Positions 57,904 to 64,000 of a DNA stretch of 64,000 nucleotides are shown piece by piece (the stretch's first letter is position 1; every line of letters begins with the position of its first letter). The translations under genes were made by a program, and so were the position numbers. A model generated the notes under the pieces. The model saw only the letters and a program-made list of their open reading frames with translations, was not told where the DNA came from and did not search any database. The DNA is from Verrucomicrobium sp. BvORR034 (GTDB lineage: Bacteria; Verrucomicrobiota; Verrucomicrobiia; Verrucomicrobiales; Verrucomicrobiaceae), in assembly GCF_000739635.1 (NCBI RefSeq), contig NZ_BATQ01000093.1, positions 1 through 64,000 on the forward strand. Reading direction: 5' to 3'.

Positions 57904-58178
57904 TGACGCCAAGGGCGTCACACATGCTAGCCCAGGGTAATGCGAGGAACGAGCCGCCACCCTGGGTACACGGGCGGGCGCACCAGAACTCCGAAGTGAG
58001 TTCTACAAATCGTGACCACGTCCCTGAGGTGTCCACTGGATGTAGGGAGGCCATCTCCAGGCGATCTGGACGGTTTGTAGAACTACCTTGGAGTTCCCGC
58101 GCTCTCACCTCGATACCCGGGGTGGCGATCGCTTCGCGGTCTGACCCCGGGCTTTTCTGTGTCACGCCGTTGGCGTGA
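57904..58178. repeat. Inverted pair of ~110-bp dispersed repeat units
   Basis: Copy A (plus strand, 57904 to ~58012) and copy B (minus strand, 58178 back to ~58070) share the same order of elements. Each opens with a 7-bp hairpin with 3-nt loop (57904-57920 TGACGCC/GGCGTCA; 58162-58178 TCACGCC/GGCGTGA), then CACA, then an 8-bp stem (CCCAGGGT/ACCCTGGG at 57931-57938 and 57959-57966; CCCGGGGT/ACCCCGGG in copy B), then an AACTCC...GTTCTACAAA segment. The two copies face each other and could form a large cruciform. No gene lies in 57765-58238. Confidence 0.75.
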
Positions 58179-58238
58179 AGCTTCGGCCATCAGCGGCAAG
58201 CGCCACCTGCCAAGGCGAGGAGCCGCCTTCTCGACCAC

Positions 58239-59414
58239 CTACACCCCCACCCACGTCTGCTTCTCACTGCTTCGCAGGATGGCCTCGCAGAGCTTCACTT
58301 CATAGTGGCCATCATCGGCAGTGGCGTAGAGCACCGGCGTGGACTTGCCACTCGCGATGTGCTCGTACACGGCGCGATAGTGCATCTTGTGCCCATCCGG
58401 GAAGCCCTCGGCATGGCCGCCGGGGTTGTCGGTGAAGTTTGCGACGTCCTTGTCGAAGCCCGCGGTGTTGCGGGTGAGAACCTGGTTGGGCTGGTCGCGA
58501 TACCCCGCCTGGATTTCGTTGGGTTGCTGGAACTCCCACTGCACGCTGCCCTTGGTGCCGTAGATGCCGACATAGAGGCTGCACTTCCACCCGGCGGCCA
58601 CTTGGGAGATGGCACAGTTCGCGTGGGTGCCTGACACATGGCCGTGGTCGGCTTGTCCAAACTTCAAGAGCACGCTGCCGAAGTCCTCGGTGTCCACTTC
58701 ATACGGGACCATGCTGGCGGGGTCTGACTGGGAGGTGAAGGTTTGCACCTCACCTGTCGGCCGGTAGCGGGTCTTGTGAAAGGTTTCCAGCGTGGCGAAG
58801 ACAGACTTCGCCCGGGCTCCGAGGATAAAGGAAACTGCATCGATCCAGTGCGTGCCGATGTCGCCCACGGCCCGCAGTTTGCCGCCCTCGCTGGAGAGCA
58901 CCCGCCAGTTGTAGTCGGTGTCCTTGAGCAGCCAGTCTTGGAAGAAGTGCCCCTGCACATGAATGATGCGGCCCAGCTCTCCGCGTTGTACCATGGCGCG
59001 CATCTGGAGAATGGCGGGGTAGAATCGGCAGAGATAGTTCACCGCAAAGACGCGATCACTGGCCGCGGCGGCTGCGACCACCTTGGCGGTCTCCTCGGTG
59101 GTCATGCCGAGGGGTTTCTCACACACCACATGCTTGCCCGCTGCGAGAGCGGCCAGGGATTGCTCAACATGCACGCGATTGGGCGAGGTGATGTGAACGA
59201 CGTCCACATTGGGGGAGTTGATCAGGCTCTGGTAGTCGTAGTCGCCGTACACCTCAGGGGTGCCCCATTGCTCTGCCAGTGCTTGGGTGCCCTTGGTGGA
59301 GCCGCTGATGGCTGTGACCTGCACGCCCAGGCGTTTCAGAGCCTCGATATGAACGGGGGCGATGAAACCGGTGCCAATGATGCCGGCGCGAAGGTGGTGC
59401 AGAGGAAGGGGCAT
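58239..59414 (-). CDS. Gfo/Idh/MocA-family oxidoreductase
   Basis: 391 residues. NAD(P)-binding Rossmann fold at the start (RAGIIGTGFIAPVHIEAL), VDVVHITSPNRVHVEQSLAAL, and the family's EKPLG motif (HVVCEKPLGMTTEE) with the catalytic lysine. The C-terminal sheet domain includes RAVGDIGTHWIDAVSFILGA, with D-x-G-x-H in the active site. Such enzymes oxidise or epimerise sugars and inositols; verrucomicrobia carry many. The substrate is unknown. It lies ~100 bp downstream of the golvesin-like gene in the same direction. Confidence 0.93.
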   Translation of the reverse strand: MPLPLHHLRAGIIGTGFIAPVHIEALKRLGVQVTAISGSTKGTQALAEQWGTPEVYGDYDYQSLINSPNVDVVHITSPNRVHVEQSLAALAAGKHVVCEKPLGMTTEETAKVVAAAAASDRVFAVNYLCRFYPAILQMRAMVQRGELGRIIHVQGHFFQDWLLKDTDYNWRVLSSEGGKLRAVGDIGTHWIDAVSFILGARAKSVFATLETFHKTRYRPTGEVQTFTSQSDPASMVPYEVDTEDFGSVLLKFGQADHGHVSGTHANCAISQVAAGWKCSLYVGIYGTKGSVQWEFQQPNEIQAGYRDQPNQVLTRNTAGFDKDVANFTDNPGGHAEGFPDGHKMHYRAVYEHIASGKSTPVLYATADDGHYEVKLCEAILRSSEKQTWVGV

Positions 59415-59513
59415 GGTGAAGGAGGAGCGAGAAAAGGGGAGGCAGGTGGAAAGTGAGGGGTGAAGAACGAGGATTCAATCGGATCCATCGATCCAGGGCA
59501 AGCTCCAAGCAAT

Positions 59514-60170
59514 TTATGGCCGGGGTGAGGCCTCTGGGACGGGAAGAAACTGGACGGCATCCGCTACGACTACCTTGGTGGGATCGGTGCCTTCTGTGCT
59601 GATGCGCACGAAGCCGGACTTCCCGGCGGTGAATTCAAAGACTCCCAGGCTGCGGAAGACCCGGTCGTGGGCGGGCTCCTCCTGCTGATTGATGCGAATC
59701 ACGGTGTCGCCTCCGGCATGGTGGATGGTCACCGGGGTATTGGTGGCCCGGCGAACATTGTAGCAGTGCGCGATCCGTACCTCATAGCGGCCTGCTTTGG
59801 GCAGGTCCGGAGTGAAGGTGACGGACTTGGTGCCTTTGCCCGCCTTCATGTCGTGCAAATAGCCCAGACCGACGTAGGGCGGGGTGTGGGTGGAGTACTG
59901 CCAGTCGCCAACCAGCTCGGCGGCGGTTTCATCCACCACGATGCCTGGGAGTTTGGCCGGTTCTGGCACGATGAATGGCACCAACTCCGGGCGGTCCACT
60001 TCGCCAGGGGCATGGATGTTGCTTAGTGCCATCGGGTGGGGCTTTAGCGCCGGGGTTGGCGGGTCGGCATGGCCCAGCCCAAGCAGGAGCAGGAAGGTGG
60101 CTCCCACCCTGAGGGTGAGGGACAATCGCCGGTTGGCGGCAGGAGGGCGGGGTGGACTCAGGTGGGGCAC
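59514..60170 (-). CDS. Secreted protein with golvesin-C/xanthan-lyase-like domain
   Basis: About 218 residues if translation starts at the GTG at 60170; an ATG at 60302 would overlap the divergent MFS gene, so it is less likely. A hydrophobic leader (RLSLTLRVGATFLLLLGLGHADPP) suggests export. Residues ~85-210 fit a carbohydrate-binding-like beta sandwich often placed at the C-terminus of golvesin and xanthan lyases: GIVVDETAAELVGDWQYST, HDMKAGKGTKSVTFTPDLPKAGRYEVRIAH and KVVVADAVQFLPV. Here it stands alone without an enzyme domain. A role in glycan binding is inferred. Confidence 0.7.
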   Translation of the reverse strand: MPHLSPPRPPAANRRLSLTLRVGATFLLLLGLGHADPPTPALKPHPMALSNIHAPGEVDRPELVPFIVPEPAKLPGIVVDETAAELVGDWQYSTHTPPYVGLGYLHDMKAGKGTKSVTFTPDLPKAGRYEVRIAHCYNVRRATNTPVTIHHAGGDTVIRINQQEEPAHDRVFRSLGVFEFTAGKSGFVRISTEGTDPTKVVVADAVQFLPVPEASPRP

Positions 60171-60250
60171 TCCAGCGATACGCCAATGTTGACGTGGGCT
60201 TGCAGAATTTGCATTGCAGGCAAGCCCGGGCAAAGCGATGAAAGAGGGGA

Positions 60251-61513
60251 ATGTTCGGAAAAGGTGCTCCAGGAACAAAGCGCTTGTGTGCCCTCTATGC
60301 ACTCAACGCGGCTGCCTTGGGGCTCTGGAGCGTGAACTTCCCCAGTGTGCTCAAGGCCCACGGACTGGAGAGCCTGGTGCCCTATACCTTTGCGTGCAAC
60401 GCCACTGCGGCGCTGCTCTCGCCCTTGGCGGTCGGTGCCCTGGCGGATCAGCGGATGGCTCCGGAGCGGGTGCTGCGTCTCCTCGGCCTGGGCACCATGT
60501 TCTTCCTCGGGCTGCTCTTCTTTGGCATTCAGCAACATTGGGGACCGGGATGGGTGTGGGCGCTGGCGCAGATCCACGCTCTGTGGTCGGTGCCCACGTT
60601 TGGTCTCACCACCAGCTTGGTGATGTCCCGCCTGAGCAAGCCGAAGGAGCAGTTCGGCCCGGTACGAATCTGGGCCACGCTGGGCTGGATGGGGGCTTGT
60701 CTCATGGTGAGCTGGGTCTTGCACGCGGACACGTCTGTCACCTCGGGCTACGCCGCCTGTGTGGTCTGGGCCATCACCGTGGGCATGACCTTTGCCCTGC
60801 CGTACAAGGAGCGTCTCCATCTGCCGAAGCCCCGCCGCACGGTGAAGGAGATCATGGGGCTGGATGCGTTGCCGCTGTTGCGTCACCCAGACCACATCGT
60901 GGTGTTTGTCAGCGCCGGTCTGCTGAACATGGCACTTGCGGCCTTCTATCCTTTTACGGTGCTGCATCTGGCCGACCATGGCATCCAGCAGGTCACCGCC
61001 GCCATGAGCCTTGGGCAGGTCACTGAGATCATCGCCATGCTGGCGCTCTCCTCCATCATCACGCGGATCCGGCTTAAGTGGATCTTCCTCGCTGGCATCG
61101 CCTTTGGCGTGCTGCGCTATGCCTTGTTTGCTCTGGATAACGTCCCCGCGCTTCTCCTCGGCATCTTCCTCCACGGCTTCTGCTTCACCTTGTTTTTCGT
61201 GACCGCCCAGATCTACCTGGAGCAGCGCATCCCCGGTGAAATGCGCGCCCGCGCCCAGGCCCTGCTCACTCTCATGATGGGCGGCTTCGGCAATCTCTTT
61301 GGTTACCTCGGCACCGGGTGGTGGCGCAAATATTGTCAGTCCACTTCACCAGACGGTGCCCTCACCACCACAGCCTGGTCCACCTTCTGGATCGGCATGA
61401 CCTTGCTCACGCTCGGTGTGTTTGTGTTCTTCGCCCTGGCGTATCAGGGGAGGAAGCGGGGAGTGGGGACGGACGAGGGTGAGTCCCACTATGGTGGGCA
61501 TGAGAAAATGTGA
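60251..61513 (+). CDS. MFS transporter, nucleoside:H+ symporter-like
   Basis: 420 residues with about 12 hydrophobic segments (e.g. LCALYALNAAALGLWSVNFP, TMFFLGLLFFGIQ, IIAMLALSSII, FWIGMTLLTLGVFVFFALAY). LAQIHALWSVPTFGLTTSLVMSRL and FGPVRIWATLGWMGA resemble the nucleoside/proton symporter (NupG-like) branch of the major facilitator superfamily. Divergent from the golvesin-like gene; the Gfo/Idh/MocA gene beyond it suggests sugar-derivative import, but this is only contextual. Confidence 0.85.
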   Translation: MFGKGAPGTKRLCALYALNAAALGLWSVNFPSVLKAHGLESLVPYTFACNATAALLSPLAVGALADQRMAPERVLRLLGLGTMFFLGLLFFGIQQHWGPGWVWALAQIHALWSVPTFGLTTSLVMSRLSKPKEQFGPVRIWATLGWMGACLMVSWVLHADTSVTSGYAACVVWAITVGMTFALPYKERLHLPKPRRTVKEIMGLDALPLLRHPDHIVVFVSAGLLNMALAAFYPFTVLHLADHGIQQVTAAMSLGQVTEIIAMLALSSIITRIRLKWIFLAGIAFGVLRYALFALDNVPALLLGIFLHGFCFTLFFVTAQIYLEQRIPGEMRARAQALLTLMMGGFGNLFGYLGTGWWRKYCQSTSPDGALTTTAWSTFWIGMTLLTLGVFVFFALAYQGRKRGVGTDEGESHYGGHEKM

Positions 61514-61753
61514 TGAGGGCTTCTCGGTCTCCCTAGAGGATGCAGGGTCGATCCACCCACCGTAAGGAGCGCTCGATAACAGGATGCAGGCTTACCGTCT
61601 GGATGGTTTGTGTTATCTCCTGTGAGAAGCTTTATTGAGAAACTTATTTATCACGCGGTTGGTGAAAAATGTGAGCCGCGTTTCATGAAATGATGGAAAT
61701 ACTATTGCAATTACATAGATGAATACTCTATCTTTAGGGAAATCCCCCAAATC

Positions 61754-64000
61754 ATGTTGGCATTTCCTTACCTTAGGCGTGCTGTTTGTTTGCGCCGCCA
61801 CGTCCTGATTTTATTTACTGGTGTCTCGCTGGTTGCGATGGCGGAGCCGTTGGCTATCGCTTCGGACAACTGGAATCCATCTGGGCAGGTGATCGGAGGA
61901 GGGTCTGCATCCGGACTCATCGATGCCGCGACTATTCCTGGCTCGCGAATCATCTCATCGTCTGCCACCGGTTTTGGAGTGACGAGTCCTCCTTCCGAGA
62001 GTCTCTATTTTGCTCACTTGGCTGGATCCTCTTCCACAGCCATCGCGTGGAAGACGCCTGACACATCTGGATCAGACCTTTCATCTGGTGCTCAGGCCGG
62101 GCTAATGTTGCGGGCGGGAACCGCGGCTTCCTCAGGGGCACCCTTTGTGTGGGCTGGCGTGCGACAAGGAGTCGCGGGAGTTCAACTGACGTGGAGACTT
62201 GTGCAAGATGGGCCTGTGAAGACAGTTGCTGGTGTTCTCTCCAGTACCGATTTTCCTGCGCGCAGTTGGCTGAAGCTAGAGCTGGTAGATGGGAGGGTTT
62301 TTCTCTCCTATAAGAAAGCCAGCGAGGCCGTAGAGGTTCCGTGGCATAAGCGACTTGCAGTGGAGTTTCCAGGCACAGGGAGTCTCAGTACTGGTCTGAG
62401 TTTGGTGAACAATGGTTCCGGTACCGCCACGCTTCAGGTTGCCAATCAAGACGTGCAGGTTGAGACAGCGAGATTTGGCAAACGTTGGAACCGTCTGATC
62501 GAGCCGCGTGGTGTCTTGGATTCGAGCGAGCCGGCGGATAGACTCAGTTACAAGGCCAGCAATTTTTTCTGGAACCCAATGTGGGGCACGCCAGATATTG
62601 TGGCGGAGAAGGTGGACGGCACTGGGGCAACTGCATACTCTGGGGGGGAGTATTGGAAGTGGACGCGCAATGCTTCTGATTGGGTATTGGATCCGAGCTT
62701 GGAAGATGGTGCCATCCTGACTTTCAATGACATCACCTTGAAGTCAGTGTCAGAGGAGGAGGTTGATCTTTACGCAAGATTCGGGGAAGTTGGGGCTGCA
62801 ACTGCTAATCCCATGCTGCGTTATCTGTATTGGGATTGGGAGGTTCTGGCGAACGATGAACCCATCGCCGGGTTGCTGGGAGACGGGCTTTGGACCTATG
62901 TGAAATCGCTTCCCAAGGCAATCAATGGCAATTCGTTCTTCGAGATGGATCTAAGTTGGACCTTCAAAAAGGTTGGAGGCACGCTCAAGAACGAAGGAGC
63001 TCTGGATGGATTGCTCTTTGTTGGAAGCACCTACCATGCAGACGGAAACAATGACGGGGTGCCAGATGACTTTGGTGGAAATCTCGCTGGTTTGCTTGCT
63101 GCCAACGGAGACTTCGATGGAGATCGCCTTACCAATGTCGATGAATACACTCTTGGCTACAATCCTGGCATCAATGAATCTGGATATCCGGCGACGCTGA
63201 CATTGGTGGCACCCACGCAGAACCCATGGCGTTTGGCAAAAGGACATTGGTCAAAACAACCAGCGCAGATTAAGGCAGTTTATCCCGGGACGACTCCTCC
63301 GATCCCTGTTCCCGGGTATGGCATTGAAATAGGTGCCTACGAAGAGAGAATTCGTTTTGCTGGCAATCCGAGTCTGGTCCCATCCTCTGGAAAACAGGTG
63401 GTGACCACGGGTCTGGATGGCGTGGCTAGTGTGTACCTGTGGCTCGAATCCAACTGTCCCGATTCAACATCTGGGCACGATGTGACGGCTCGGGGTTGGA
63501 ACTACGACGGGCCCACCGGAGGCTATGCGAGTTTTGATGTCAAACCATACGACAACATCTCGCCGGGACCTCTTGATTTGCTGACCGCAAATCGAACGCT
63601 CACTCATGTAGGCGACGCTGGGGTGGAAAGTGCAGATCGGGTCGCAGTCTCAGCCGAGTGGATGACAAGTGGTGTTGTCGGCGCACCGGGGAGGGTTCTT
63701 CTTTCGAAGTGGGACGGCGTCCTTGGTCGATGGTTGCCACATCACTACCTGGAGCCGGTATCTGGGGCGTATTTGTTGGGGCTTGTCATGGATGGGGACT
63801 TGATGGTGCTGTCATCAAGCAACGGCTCTACGTTTACCTATCGACTATCAACTGATCGGCAGACTTGGACCTCGTGGGGAAGCGCCTTGACCTTTGCTGG
63901 CAACCTTGCGCTGCGCAACGGCCGTCTCGCTATCGGCAATCCGGATAACGCAGGGAGCGTCAAGGTCTACGAAAGAGGAACTTCGGCGTGGACATTGAAA
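61754..64000 (+). CDS. Large secreted protein with Ca-binding-like and FG-GAP-like repeats (5' part)
   Basis: 749 codons without a stop, running off the right edge. The ATG at 61754 begins a signal peptide (MLAFPYLRRAVCLRR... then LILFTGVSLVAMA). The first ~400 residues are beta-rich and look like a concanavalin-type domain (WVWAGVRQGV-like strands, SWLKLELVDGRVFLSYK). At ~427-465 are two acidic loops, DGNNDGVPDDF and GDFDGDRLTNVDE, like thrombospondin type 3/EF-hand calcium sites. From ~680 on, FG-GAP-like propeller blades begin (NGRLAIGNPDNAGSVKVYERG). It is A+T-richer than its neighbours. It may be an adhesin, an Rhs-type toxin carrier or an autotransported surface protein. The 240-bp gap upstream is AT-rich and likely holds its promoter. 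Confidence 0.8.
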   Translation, partial: MLAFPYLRRAVCLRRHVLILFTGVSLVAMAEPLAIASDNWNPSGQVIGGGSASGLIDAATIPGSRIISSSATGFGVTSPPSESLYFAHLAGSSSTAIAWKTPDTSGSDLSSGAQAGLMLRAGTAASSGAPFVWAGVRQGVAGVQLTWRLVQDGPVKTVAGVLSSTDFPARSWLKLELVDGRVFLSYKKASEAVEVPWHKRLAVEFPGTGSLSTGLSLVNNGSGTATLQVANQDVQVETARFGKRWNRLIEPRGVLDSSEPADRLSYKASNFFWNPMWGTPDIVAEKVDGTGATAYSGGEYWKWTRNASDWVLDPSLEDGAILTFNDITLKSVSEEEVDLYARFGEVGAATANPMLRYLYWDWEVLANDEPIAGLLGDGLWTYVKSLPKAINGNSFFEMDLSWTFKKVGGTLKNEGALDGLLFVGSTYHADGNNDGVPDDFGGNLAGLLAANGDFDGDRLTNVDEYTLGYNPGINESGYPATLTLVAPTQNPWRLAKGHWSKQPAQIKAVYPGTTPPIPVPGYGIEIGAYEERIRFAGNPSLVPSSGKQVVTTGLDGVASVYLWLESNCPDSTSGHDVTARGWNYDGPTGGYASFDVKPYDNISPGPLDLLTANRTLTHVGDAGVESADRVAVSAEWMTSGVVGAPGRVLLSKWDGVLGRWLPHHYLEPVSGAYLLGLVMDGDLMVLSSSNGSTFTYRLSTDRQTWTSWGSALTFAGNLALRNGRLAIGNPDNAGSVKVYERGTSAWTLK

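Overview
The window looks like a chromosomal segment of a verrucomicrobium (order Verrucomicrobiales, near Verrucomicrobium/Prosthecobacter/Roseimicrobium). This is inferred from gene families typical of the Planctomycetes-Verrucomicrobia group: a paired DUF1549/DUF1553 and DUF1501 cassette, a Pirellula/Verrucomicrobium-type dehydrogenase with HEAT repeats and a c-type haem domain, a Tat-exported ThuA protein, an SHD1-like secreted protein, FloA, many Gfo/Idh/MocA and TIM-barrel sugar enzymes, and high GC. No rRNA, CRISPR array, integrase or transposase was found. One tRNA is present: Leu, anticodon CAA.

Layout. 1-5330: the thiamine gene thiC with an upstream TPP riboswitch and attenuator. 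Downstream of thiC sits a two-gene restriction-modification module, and beyond that a second, broken copy of the last ~660 bp of thiC. The module is thus bracketed by a long direct repeat of the thiC 3' end. 5.6-11.1 kb: ThuA protein, tRNA-Leu, SHD1 protein, and a large cytochrome-type dehydrogenase. 11.2-14.2 kb: a proline-rich membrane protein with floA, and an anchored unknown protein. 14.3-21.8 kb: a tightly packed run of ABC ATPase, gluconokinase and an AddB/AddA-like helicase-nuclease pair; the addA-like gene has a frameshift close to its end.

21.8-29.7 kb: a surface-glycan cluster. It holds a membrane glycosyltransferase-like protein, a sugar aminotransferase, a methyltransferase, a DPM1/GtrB-type glycosyltransferase, a WxcM-like acyltransferase/ketoisomerase fusion, a PIG-L-like protein and a GT4 glycosyltransferase. 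Together the aminotransferase and the fusion suggest a dTDP-3-acylamido-3,6-dideoxyhexose. 29.8-33.3 kb: the DUF1549/DUF1553 plus DUF1501 pair. 33.8-45.4 kb: housekeeping and metabolic genes, including an AAC(6')-Iy-like acetyltransferase, an ADP-ribosylglycohydrolase, an RlmM-like methyltransferase, a lipoprotein with a trypsin-like triad, and a sugar-acid dehydratase/aldolase-family/SDR group.

45.4-52.9 kb: an 829-residue Ser/Thr kinase and a 1618-residue protein with an N-terminal SIR2-like NADase domain. This is the best candidate for an undescribed, defence-like system. 53.2-64 kb: uvrA, an ECF sigma factor, an ExoD-like protein, an inverted pair of dispersed repeats, a Gfo/Idh/MocA oxidoreductase, a golvesin-C-like secreted protein, an MFS transporter and the first 749 codons of a large secreted protein that runs off the right edge.

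All assignments come from reading motifs and family resemblance by eye; no database search was run.
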